Source: CAYMRB01 sp964392615 (lineage in GTDB: Bacteria > Planctomycetota > UBA8108). From it: a stretch of DNA of 16,802 nucleotides. The translations under genes and the position numbers were made by a program. Position 1 is the first letter of the stretch. The number at the start of each line of letters is the position of its first letter. Below the pieces are notes generated by a model. That model was not told where the DNA came from, did no database searches, and saw only the letters and a list, made by a program, of their open reading frames with translations. Below, in pieces: positions 7,282 to 15,455 of this stretch. The DNA is taken from contig CAYMRB010000210.1 in NCBI GenBank assembly GCA_964392615.1, positions 1 through 16,802 of the forward strand. The letters are read 5' to 3'.

Positions 7282-9354
7282 ATGAGTGCACGAACCCGTC
7301 GCGTCGCGCTGTCCGTCCTGTGCGTCGTCGCTGCGTGGGGGCTGAATGTCCGAGCCGAAGGAGAGTGGGGCGTCCCGAAGGACCCCGCGAAGTTCCACAT
7401 CTTCCTCTTCATGGGACAGTCCAACATGGCGGGCGGCTTTCGCGACAGCCACCTCTACGACGATGCCGGAAACTACGACCCCGTCACGAAGCCCGTCCCG
7501 CGTGTCCTGCAGCGCCGCGGACGCGCATGGCAGCCGGCGGCGCATCCGCTCACCAAGCACAACAAGGCGAGCTTCTCGATTCCGCTGCCGTTCGCCGAGA
7601 AGTACCTCGAGGAGATCGGCGATCCCGAGGTGAAGGTGGGGCTGTTCATCCTCGCCTTCGGCGGCAAGGCGATCGACCACTTCATCGAAGGTGGCAGGTA
7701 TCACCCATCCGGTGCCGCCTTGCGCGCGTTGAAGGACGAGGGGGTGTTCAAGGGCATCATCTGGCATCAGGGTGAGGCGGACTCGACGAGAGTGCTCCGC
7801 TTCGTCACCTACGAGAAGAAGCTGCACGGGCTCATCGCGGACATCCGGGCCGATCTCGACCTTCCCGACTTGCCGTTCGTCACCGGGCAGCTGTCGCGCC
7901 AGGCCAGCAATCGCGACCCGGAGAAGGAGTACTGGGCCGAGTCGCTCGGTGTCGTGACGCGCGTGCTGGCGAACGTCGGTGATCGCGTCCACCGCGCGGC
8001 GCATGTTCGGTCGGCGGGCGCAGCGGTCTGCACAGAGCACGTGCGGCAACTCGTCGATGAAGACGGCAAGCCTACGGGAAAGACCCGACGGATGCGGGCC
8101 GACCCGATCCACTTCAATCGATCGGGCTATACCACGCTGGCGCACCGGTACCTCGACGCGATCCTCGATCGGCCAACGTTCAAGAACGATCCCGTCCGCA
8201 TCACGACGGTCCCCGGTCGCACGATCGCGGCATCGCTCGTCGGCGAGGTCTCCGACGTGTCGAAGGATGCGCTGAAGTTCGCCGCGAGCGGCGTTCCGGA
8301 CTGGCTCACGATCGCCTCGAACGGAACCGTATCCGGCACCGCGCCGGCTCTCGGGACGCATGCGTGCGCGATCACGGTCACCGATCGCAGCGGTGCCGTC
8401 GACACGAGTCAGCTGCTCATCGTCGCAAGGGAGGCCGGGCCGCCGTCGTTTTCGGCTGATGCGTTCGAGAGGTCGCCGGCGATCGTCGGGAGGGAGTTTC
8501 GCGACAGGGTTCGGTATGACTACGTCCGGGCCTGGTCGTCCGAGGTGTTCGAGCCGAACGGCGACGCGTTGGCCTTCTCGAAGGTCAGTGGGCCGGCCTG
8601 GCTGGAGGTCTCCAGCGACGGATCGTTCTCGGGGACGCCCGGACCCGACGATGTCGGCAAGGCCTGCGCATGGAAGGTGAAGGTCAGCGACGGGGACGGC
8701 TCGGCCACCGCGACCTACAGCGTGGAGGTCCTCCCTGGCCGTACGGTTTGGGTCGAGAGCTTCGACTACTACCCGGACATCCGGCAGGAGGCCATGGGCC
8801 CCGTCGCGCGACTCGACGCGAGCACGCCGAGGGACACGTGGCTGATCCAACGCGGCGGGTTCCCCGTCAACGAGGGCAAGGCCTACACCGATCTGCGCAC
8901 GTCTCTCTACGGGCAATGGCACAAGTTCGCGAAAGGCACGGTCTGCGCGCGCGCCATCGCGCTGAGCGAGAAGCGATTCTCCCGTGGCAAGGGACGCTAT
9001 CGCTTCCGGTTCGAGCTGTTCGGGCTGTCCGCGGACGACGTCCACCTCTTCGTCAGCATCTACGACGTCCAGCTCGGCTCGGCGACAGGCGCTGCTTGCG
9101 CCATCGAGTTGGAGAGCAGGAAGGTGCGAGGGCTTCCGGCGAAGGTCGCGGCCGAGGGAGGGGCTGCGGTCGAAAAGGTCGCCGAGATGGACTGCAGGCG
9201 CGCGGACGGCGCCGGGGTCAAGGATCTGGAGTTCGACTACGACGGTGCGGGAGACGTCCTGTTGGTGTTCACCGCGACGCGCGACGCGAACGAACGAGGC
9301 GGCGGGACGGCGTTCGACGATTTGAGCGTCGTGGCGGTCGAGTCGGCACCGTGA
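7282..9354 (+). CDS. Secreted SASA/CE6-like carbohydrate O-acetylesterase with two Ig-like domains
   Basis: This 690-residue protein has a signal peptide (to about residue 25, NVRA-EGE). Residues 35-295 are a sialate-O-acetylesterase-type SGNH hydrolase (SASA, the fold that includes CE6 acetylxylan esterases). Visible motifs are GQSNM with nucleophile S47, the IIWHQGEAD block around Q163, and DPIHFN giving the catalytic D274 and H277. Two putative Ig (He_PIG-type) domains follow at about 304-384 and 395-484, each with a PxWL...G(T/S)xSGT pattern (PDWLTI, PAWLEV). The C-terminal part (485-690) is beta-rich and ends in a region like a carbohydrate-binding jelly roll; I cannot name it. The enzyme should remove acetyl groups from a glycan outside the cytoplasm. 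Its TGA stop shares one base with the next gene's ATG (TGATG), which suggests translational coupling in a three-gene operon. Confidence 0.92.
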   Translation: MSARTRRVALSVLCVVAAWGLNVRAEGEWGVPKDPAKFHIFLFMGQSNMAGGFRDSHLYDDAGNYDPVTKPVPRVLQRRGRAWQPAAHPLTKHNKASFSIPLPFAEKYLEEIGDPEVKVGLFILAFGGKAIDHFIEGGRYHPSGAALRALKDEGVFKGIIWHQGEADSTRVLRFVTYEKKLHGLIADIRADLDLPDLPFVTGQLSRQASNRDPEKEYWAESLGVVTRVLANVGDRVHRAAHVRSAGAAVCTEHVRQLVDEDGKPTGKTRRMRADPIHFNRSGYTTLAHRYLDAILDRPTFKNDPVRITTVPGRTIAASLVGEVSDVSKDALKFAASGVPDWLTIASNGTVSGTAPALGTHACAITVTDRSGAVDTSQLLIVAREAGPPSFSADAFERSPAIVGREFRDRVRYDYVRAWSSEVFEPNGDALAFSKVSGPAWLEVSSDGSFSGTPGPDDVGKACAWKVKVSDGDGSATATYSVEVLPGRTVWVESFDYYPDIRQEAMGPVARLDASTPRDTWLIQRGGFPVNEGKAYTDLRTSLYGQWHKFAKGTVCARAIALSEKRFSRGKGRYRFRFELFGLSADDVHLFVSIYDVQLGSATGAACAIELESRKVRGLPAKVAAEGGAAVEKVAEMDCRRADGAGVKDLEFDYDGAGDVLLVFTATRDANERGGGTAFDDLSVVAVESAP

Positions 9355-12300
9355 TGGCCATGCGAGTGCTCTTGGCTGCGTTTCATCTCTCGTTGGCTGC
9401 GTCGGCTGGCGAGCTGGTGGATCTGGAGCTGCCGTCCTGGCGCGCGCCGTTGACCGAGTTGTCGCGATTCGAATCTCGCCCTGCGTGGCTCGGGAATCCG
9501 GCGGCGAAGGTTGCCGTCATTCGCGACGGGGCCGCGACTTGCCTGGTCGTGCCGGAAGCGGGTCGCGGGATGAAATGGTCCGTCGCGATGCCGGCCACCT
9601 CGCTGGTCGACACGCCGTGGTTGGTCGTGCGCTATCGCGCCCGGAATGTGGCGACGACCGGGACCGACTACGCGCTCTTCCTGTCCGATCACGTCGCGGG
9701 ACGCGAGCTCGCCCCGCTGCGCCAGCGCGACCTCGTCAGCGACGGGCGCTGGCACTTCGTCGCTGTCGATGTGTCGACGCTGACATCCGCCGCGTCGGTC
9801 GATGGCTTGGCGATTCAGGTGCAGGCGACGGCAGCGGGCGATGCGAAGGTCTGGATCGAGAGGCTCGCACTCGTCGCGCAGCCTCCGGCCAGTGCCGAGA
9901 TCCTGGAGCGCGAGCCGAGCGTCCGGCGGCAGCCCGCGTGGGAGGTGCCGCTGGCTGACGTCACGTGGGGCATCGAGCCCTCCTGGCTGGCGAACCCGGC
10001 CGCGATCGAACGGTGCAAGGCGACTCGCGCGGACGGCTCGACGACGTTCGAGGTCGACGCGGCCGGACGCGGGATGAAGTGGGCGTGGCGTCTGCCCGCG
10101 CCTCTGGACCTCGCCGGTCGGCGCTACGCGTCGCTCCGCTATCGCGCGCGACATGCCGGTACGGTCAGCGACTACGCCGTGTGCGGCCTCGGACGTCCGG
10201 GCGACGAGCCGGGCTATCGCGCGCTGATCGGCAGCGAGGAGATCATCAGCGACGGCCGTTGGCACACGGTCGACGTCGATCTCCGCTGGCTCGCGGCCGA
10301 CATTCCCGTGCTGACGGGACTGGCGATCCAGCTGCAGGCCACGGCACCGGGAGCGCGGCTGGAGATCTCCGGTCTGCGCTTCGTGAACGAGCGAACGACT
10401 GCGCCCATCGGCGATCTTCTGCGATCGACGACCGGCGCGGACTTCGACGGGTGTCGAGCGCTGTCGCTCGAGACCGTCGTCAACAGCCGCAGCGCCTCGT
10501 GGCGGTCCTTCCTGCGCATTGCAGATTGGTTTCGCGAGCCGGAAGTCACGGTCGAGGGCGTTCCGTTCGCCCTCGCGAACCGGCGCGACGTCGATCTGGT
10601 CGCGACCCCGTTGGCCGACCGGGCAGAGGTCGGAATACCGTGCGGACTTCGCGCTCGCGAAGCGTACGTGCTCTTGGTCGCAGCGATGGTCGGACAGGAG
10701 GAGCCGGCGTACGGCGTCGGTCGACTGCAGGCCATCCGGGACGTCGACCGCTTTCGGCTGCGGCTCGAGTACGCCGACAACAGCGCGGACGAGTGCCTGC
10801 CGTTGCACGCCGTGAGCCGCACCTTCGGCATCGTCGCCGGTCCGCAGGTGCTGGTCATCGCGGTGGACGAGCGCAAGGTGCTCGAGCGAATCGTCGTGTG
10901 CGATCGCGCGCGACAGGCGGCCTTCGCAGTCGCCGCCGCGACCGTTCGCACGCACGGCCGGCGAGCGTTTCCCGAGGCTCTGGACGAACGACCGGCGTTG
11001 CGTCTGGGGGAGCTGACCGCTCCGCCGACGACGGGAGCACGCGTCAGCGGCGCGTCGTGGATCGCGCTCGGCGCTGGCTGCGACCTGCGCATGTCGTCCC
11101 GTCGACCGATCGTCGAGCGCATCGTGCACCGGCCGTCCGGACGGGATTTGCTGTCCGCGCCGAGCCCGCTGGTGCGGCTGCGAGTCGACGGGCGATCGAT
11201 CGACGCTCGAAGCTTGTCGCAATCCGACTCCGTCACGACGGGCGTCGGCCAGCACTGGTATGACATCCCCGAGGCGCCCGGCTTGAAGCTCGGCCTGGAG
11301 ATGCTCCCGCACGGTTCCGACGGTTGGCAGATTGAGGCGCAGGTTCGCAACGAGTCGCAGCGAGAGCATCGCGTCGAGCTCGCGGCGCCGCTTCTCGGGC
11401 CGTATCGACTGAGCGATCGAGCCGAGGACGATCTCTACCTCGTCCCGAAGAACGGGGCTGTGCTGAGCCGACGAGACGGTTCGTATCGCGAACGCTACTG
11501 CGGCCTGTTTCCGTTGCAGTTCCTCGACACGTTCTGTCCGGAGCGGCGGCGGGGGATCGCGCTGCGCACGATGGATACGTCGTGTCGGCAGAAGCGCTAC
11601 CTGCTCCAGAAGCGCGACGGCGCGTTCACGATCGGCGTCGAGTATCCGGAGGTCACGCTGGGTCCCGGCGAGCAGCTGACGACGGCTCCGACCACACTGC
11701 GCGGCACGGACGGCGATTGGCGGCGGGGCTTTCACGACTATCGCGAGTGGCTCCGCACGTGGTATCGGCCGCTGTCGCCGCGCAAGGCGTGGTTCCGCGA
11801 GGTGTTCAACTTCCGCCAGCGCTTTCTGTGGGTGTACGATCCGCTGTACGACGCGCGGGAGAAGCGTTTCCGCTTGGGCGATGCGGTCGACGAAGCGCGC
11901 CGCGAGTTCGGCGGCATCGACTACCTGCACATCTTCGATTGGGGCAACAGTGGCGCGTTGGGGCGCATCTACGGGCGTACCGGCGACGTGTCGCCGTACG
12001 AGTTTCTCGGCGGCCGCGACGCGTTTCGCGACGCGATTCGCCGCGTCCAACAGCAGGGCGTACCGGTCGGTCTGTACATCGAAGGCTATCTGCTGCAGGA
12101 GCGGGGCCGACTCGGTCAGCAGTTCGGCGCGGAGTGGCAACTCATCGGTTCGCACGGCAAGGGTCTCTACTGGCCGGATAGCACCGAGATGTTCGTCTGC
12201 CCGGCTGTGTCCGCGTGGCGTGAGGTGCAGGCGTCGACCTATGCGACGAAGGTGCGCGAGCTGGATGTCGACGGCATGTACCTCGATCAGTTCGGCTTCG

Positions 12301-13022
12301 CGAACCACGACAAGGACTGCTGGTCCGACCGGCACGGCCACGACGTGCCCGGCTACGCGGTCGTCGGCGAGCGGGACACCACGCGCGAGGTGCGGCGCCG
12401 GATCGGTGCGACGAAATCGAACGTCGCGCTGTACACCGAGGAGACGCCGGTCGACGTGACGTCGCAGGTTCAGGACGGCTGCTTCACCTACAATATGTTC
12501 CGCGCGCAGCGCACACGGACGATGGTGCCGCTGAACCTGTTCCGCTTCGCTGTGCCTGACTTCAAGACGATCGAGATCCTCTTCTGCGACAAGCCGACCG
12601 GCAGCTGGGCGACCGGCGTGAAGTGGGTCTTCTTCAACGGCGAGGCCATCTGGCTCGAGGGCCCGGCGACGGAGTGGTTCGAGCCCGAGACGCGCGAGAC
12701 GATCCGACGCTGCTACGCGATCCTGCGCGAGCATCGCGATGCGTTCACGGGGTTGAATCCCGAGCCGCTGGTGCCGACCGAAGTCGGTGGCGTGTTCGCG
12801 AACGCGTTCCGCGCGCCCGGCAAGACGGTCTACACGCTCTACAACGCGCGTCACCGAACGGTTCGTGGCGCGCTGCTTCGGGTCGCGCCAGCTGACCGCT
12901 ACTATGATGCATGGCGCCGGCGCGAGGCTGCGGTCGAGCCCGCGGGCGAGGAACGACGGATCCACCTCGAGATCGGTCCGCACGACGTGGGCTGCGTGGT
13001 GGTGGAGGCTCTTGAACGATGA
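9354..13022 (+). CDS. Large secreted putative glycosidase, DUF6259-like, with duplicated N-terminal module
   Basis: This 1222-residue protein starts at the ATG overlapping the previous stop (an in-frame ATG at 9360 is equally usable) and has a short signal peptide (RVLLAAFHLSLAASA). Residues about 23-175 and 192-345 are two copies of one beta-sandwich-like module; both carry GRGMKW, RYRAR, SDGRWH and GLAIQ(V/L)QATA. The middle (about 350-800) is beta-rich and unassigned. From about 815 there is a TIM-barrel-like region with YLHIFDWGN, VGLYIEGY, VDGMYLDQFG (D978) and VALYTEE (E1029/E1030), which I take to be DUF6259; D978 and E1029/E1030 are catalytic candidates by position only. The C-terminal residues form a small beta-domain typical after such barrels. 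A glycan-cleaving role is inferred from fold and neighbours. Its TGA overlaps the next gene's ATG by 4 bases (ATGA). Confidence 0.85.
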   Translation: MAMRVLLAAFHLSLAASAGELVDLELPSWRAPLTELSRFESRPAWLGNPAAKVAVIRDGAATCLVVPEAGRGMKWSVAMPATSLVDTPWLVVRYRARNVATTGTDYALFLSDHVAGRELAPLRQRDLVSDGRWHFVAVDVSTLTSAASVDGLAIQVQATAAGDAKVWIERLALVAQPPASAEILEREPSVRRQPAWEVPLADVTWGIEPSWLANPAAIERCKATRADGSTTFEVDAAGRGMKWAWRLPAPLDLAGRRYASLRYRARHAGTVSDYAVCGLGRPGDEPGYRALIGSEEIISDGRWHTVDVDLRWLAADIPVLTGLAIQLQATAPGARLEISGLRFVNERTTAPIGDLLRSTTGADFDGCRALSLETVVNSRSASWRSFLRIADWFREPEVTVEGVPFALANRRDVDLVATPLADRAEVGIPCGLRAREAYVLLVAAMVGQEEPAYGVGRLQAIRDVDRFRLRLEYADNSADECLPLHAVSRTFGIVAGPQVLVIAVDERKVLERIVVCDRARQAAFAVAAATVRTHGRRAFPEALDERPALRLGELTAPPTTGARVSGASWIALGAGCDLRMSSRRPIVERIVHRPSGRDLLSAPSPLVRLRVDGRSIDARSLSQSDSVTTGVGQHWYDIPEAPGLKLGLEMLPHGSDGWQIEAQVRNESQREHRVELAAPLLGPYRLSDRAEDDLYLVPKNGAVLSRRDGSYRERYCGLFPLQFLDTFCPERRRGIALRTMDTSCRQKRYLLQKRDGAFTIGVEYPEVTLGPGEQLTTAPTTLRGTDGDWRRGFHDYREWLRTWYRPLSPRKAWFREVFNFRQRFLWVYDPLYDAREKRFRLGDAVDEARREFGGIDYLHIFDWGNSGALGRIYGRTGDVSPYEFLGGRDAFRDAIRRVQQQGVPVGLYIEGYLLQERGRLGQQFGAEWQLIGSHGKGLYWPDSTEMFVCPAVSAWREVQASTYATKVRELDVDGMYLDQFGFANHDKDCWSDRHGHDVPGYAVVGERDTTREVRRRIGATKSNVALYTEETPVDVTSQVQDGCFTYNMFRAQRTRTMVPLNLFRFAVPDFKTIEILFCDKPTGSWATGVKWVFFNGEAIWLEGPATEWFEPETRETIRRCYAILREHRDAFTGLNPEPLVPTEVGGVFANAFRAPGKTVYTLYNARHRTVRGALLRVAPADRYYDAWRRREAAVEPAGEERRIHLEIGPHDVGCVVVEALER
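9420..10390 (+). repeat. Internal tandem duplication of a ~168-residue module
   Basis: Two in-frame copies lie at about 9420-9880 and 9930-10390. GRGMKW is encoded at 9561 and again at 10065 (504 bases apart); SDGRWH at 9738 and 10248 (510 bases apart). RYRAR and IQxQATA also recur in order. The copies differ widely at the DNA level, so the duplication is old. The likely fold is a carbohydrate-binding beta-sandwich. Confidence 0.85.
13004..13008 (+). promoter_or_regulatory. Shine-Dalgarno GGAGG for the GH-D gene, inside the preceding gene
   Basis: GGAGG lies 10 bases before the ATG at 13019, within the last codons of the upstream gene. It supports the ATGA-overlapping start over the second ATG at 13031, which would be 22 bases away. 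Confidence 0.55.
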
Positions 13023-15394
13023 GACGTACCATGAATCGACATCGCGTTGCGAAACGATGGCTCGCCATGTCAGGGGCGATCCTGCTGAGCGCAGGCATCG
13101 CATCGACAGACCTCGGAGCGTCGGAGTATCCCGGCGTGGCGCCCGGGAAGACGAGAGGCTCGTTCGACGATCACACCGCCGTGCTGGCGAACGCGGTCAT
13201 GCGAAGTGAGTGGCGACTCCGCGCCGGGCGCATCGCGACGTTGGATGTCGTGCATCGACACACGAAGCAGGTGCTGCAGCTCACAGGCGGGCCGGTTCCG
13301 CGCGTCGTGCTCGGTGATGGACGGGTGATCGACTCGGGCGCGCTGCGGCCTGTCGAAGGCGTGCGCCTGGAGAAAGGGGCACTGGTCGCGACGTTCGCCG
13401 ACGACCGGTCGGGCCTCGCCATGCGATGGTCCGGCGCGTTGGCTGACGGGTCCAATGCGCTCATCCAGACGCTCGAGCTGACCGCCGCTCGCGACACGGC
13501 GATCGAGGAGTTGGTCTTCATCGACACGCCGATGGAAGGCGCCCGGCAGGTCGGGCGCGTCGATGGATCGGTTGTCGTGTGCGAGGACATCTTCCTGGCC
13601 GTCGAACATCCGCTGGCGAAGAACACGGTGGACAAGGGGGCGCGGGTTCGCTGCTCCCTGCCTCGCGGAAACGTGCTGAAGGCCGGGCAGTCGTGGACGT
13701 ACTCGAGCGTCATCGGCGTCGTGCCGCCGGGCCAATTGCGACGGGGTTTCCTCTACTATCTGGGCCAACGCCGGGCTCACCCGTATCGGCCCTTCCTGCA
13801 CTACAACAGCTGGTATCACCTCAACATCGGCCGGCCGGACAACCACATGGCCGAGGCGGAGTGCCTCGCCACGATCGAGCGTTTCGGGAGGGAGCTGATC
13901 GAGAAGCGAGGCGTGAAGATGGACGCCTTCGTGTGGGACGACGGGTGGGACGATTTCGATTCGCTGTGGGGCTTCCACGATGACTTCCCCGTCGGATTCA
14001 AGAAGCTGGAGGAGGCGGCGCAGCGGTACGGCGCGGCACAAGGCGTGTGGATGTCGCCGTGGGGCGGCTACGGCGGGCCGAAGCAGAAGCGCGTCGCCTA
14101 CGGGAAGTCGCAGGGCTACGAGACCAACCCGAACGGCTTCTCCATGGCGGGCCCGAGGTATCGCTCCGCCTTCCGCGACGTGTGCCTGAGAATGATGCGC
14201 GGGAACGGCGTGGTGTTCTTCAAGTTCGACGGCATGGGCGCGGGTGGCGGCACAGGGGCGCCCGGCGAGCTGGCCGACGACGTGGATGCCGTGCTGCGGT
14301 TGGCCGGCGAGCTGCGCAAGGAGAGCCCGTCCCTGTTCATCAGCGCCACGGTCGGGACCTGGGCCAGCCCGTTCTGGGTCCTCTATGTCGATTCGATCTG
14401 GCGGCAGGGAGGCGACACGGGCTTTCACGGCGCGGGCAACGGACGGCAACGGTGGATCACGTATCGCGACATGTTCTGCTACCGGTGCATCGTGAAGTGG
14501 GGGCCGTTGTACCCGCTCAATTCACTGATGCTGCACGGTCTCTGCGTCGGCGACCGAACCAACCCGGCGAAGATGGACCGCGACGAGACGTCGGTTGCGG
14601 ACGAGATCTGGACCTTCTTCGGCAGCGGCACCGACCTGCAGGAGCTGTACGTGTCCCCCGAGCTGCTGACGCCGAGGATGTGGGACGAGCTGGCGGCAGC
14701 GGCGAAGTGGTCGCGAGCCAATAGCGACGTGTTGGTCGATACCCACTGGATCGGCGGCGATCCCGGCCTCGGCGACGTGTACGGCTGGGCGTCGTGGCAA
14801 CCGCGCGGCGGCATCGTCGTCCTGCGCAATCCGGCCGACAAGACCGGCGCCTACGAGTTGGAGCTGGCGCGCGATCTCGACCTGACCGACCCTCATCTGT
14901 CGGACTACCGGCTCGACGCCGTTCGGCCGGGCCAGCGCATTCGTTCCTTGCGAGCCGCTGCGGTGGAGCCGCTGCGCGTCGAGCTGCAGCCGTTCGAGGT
15001 GCTGGTGTTCGAGGTGACGAAGGTCGCCGGGGCGAAGACCTATGACGCGGAGGTCTATCGCCGGCGTCTCGCCGAGCGCGAAGCGGCCCGTGATGCGGCA
15101 CGCGTGCGTGCGGCGAAGGCCGCGTTCGGCGGGGGAGGGGTGTGGGAGTACGTCTACCAGGGACAGACCTGGCAGCGCCGCTTCCTGCCGGACGGCACGG
15201 CGCAACTGTTCGTCGGCGGTCGACGCTCCGGCGCCTGGAACGGCTTCACCTGGCGGGTGGCCGGGCCCCGCTTGCTCGTCGACAAACCGGACGGCAGCAC
15301 CGAGGAACACTACCTCGACGACCAGGGCCGGCTCGTCCTGCCACCGGTGCTCGGCGGCACGGCGCGGCGGGTGGTGGCGAAAGAGGAGCCCTGA
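13019..15394 (+). CDS. Secreted clan GH-D (GH36/27-like) putative alpha-galactosidase with C-terminal beta-module
   Basis: This 791-residue protein has a signal peptide (basic start, then LAMSGAILLSAGIAS). Residues about 45-260 are a beta-rich N-terminal domain, as in GH36. The TIM barrel (about 265-590) shows VWDDGWDD, GVWMSPWGGYGG, the KxD nucleophile motif FFKFDGMG (D404) and, 62 residues on, WRQGGDTG with D466 as the likely acid/base. These fit retaining alpha-galactosidases and alpha-N-acetylgalactosaminidases of clan GH-D, but the exact family and sugar are unsure. A charged alanine/arginine-rich helix (about 673-700) links to a C-terminal module of roughly 85 residues (WEYVYQGQTWQRRFLPDGTA onward) rich in W/Y/G, like a small beta-barrel. 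The gene overlaps the one before it by 4 bases (ATGA) and is the last of the operon. Confidence 0.88.
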   Translation: MRRTMNRHRVAKRWLAMSGAILLSAGIASTDLGASEYPGVAPGKTRGSFDDHTAVLANAVMRSEWRLRAGRIATLDVVHRHTKQVLQLTGGPVPRVVLGDGRVIDSGALRPVEGVRLEKGALVATFADDRSGLAMRWSGALADGSNALIQTLELTAARDTAIEELVFIDTPMEGARQVGRVDGSVVVCEDIFLAVEHPLAKNTVDKGARVRCSLPRGNVLKAGQSWTYSSVIGVVPPGQLRRGFLYYLGQRRAHPYRPFLHYNSWYHLNIGRPDNHMAEAECLATIERFGRELIEKRGVKMDAFVWDDGWDDFDSLWGFHDDFPVGFKKLEEAAQRYGAAQGVWMSPWGGYGGPKQKRVAYGKSQGYETNPNGFSMAGPRYRSAFRDVCLRMMRGNGVVFFKFDGMGAGGGTGAPGELADDVDAVLRLAGELRKESPSLFISATVGTWASPFWVLYVDSIWRQGGDTGFHGAGNGRQRWITYRDMFCYRCIVKWGPLYPLNSLMLHGLCVGDRTNPAKMDRDETSVADEIWTFFGSGTDLQELYVSPELLTPRMWDELAAAAKWSRANSDVLVDTHWIGGDPGLGDVYGWASWQPRGGIVVLRNPADKTGAYELELARDLDLTDPHLSDYRLDAVRPGQRIRSLRAAAVEPLRVELQPFEVLVFEVTKVAGAKTYDAEVYRRRLAEREAARDAARVRAAKAAFGGGGVWEYVYQGQTWQRRFLPDGTAQLFVGGRRSGAWNGFTWRVAGPRLLVDKPDGSTEEHYLDDQGRLVLPPVLGGTARRVVAKEEP

Positions 15395-15408
15395 GCGCAG
15401 CGAGCGCT
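15394..15408. terminator. Weak hairpin at the end of the three-gene operon
   Basis: AGCGC (15394-15398) pairs with GCGCT (15404-15408) around a 5-base loop, beginning at the stop codon of the GH-D gene and followed by TACTTCTT. The stem is short and there is no true T-run. It is the only hairpin I noticed in the 61-base gap before the convergent gene, so it is listed at low confidence. Confidence 0.22.
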
Positions 15409-15455
15409 ACTTCTTCGGCTTCGAAGGCGGAGTGGAGAGTCGCTTCATCGGACCG

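Noticed and set aside
7147..9045. 632-residue open frame on the minus strand
   Set aside because: It is antisense to the SASA esterase; its last residues come from the right arm of the inverted repeat, and it has no domain signature.
8670..9353. N-terminal extension of the DUF6259-like protein across the esterase gene
   Set aside because: It would overlap the esterase coding region by almost 700 bases in another frame; a signal peptide begins at the ATG at 9354.
9237..13103. 1288-residue open frame on the minus strand
   Set aside because: It lies wholly opposite the DUF6259-like gene, is arginine-rich with no recognisable motif, and arises from the low stop-codon frequency of GC-rich DNA.
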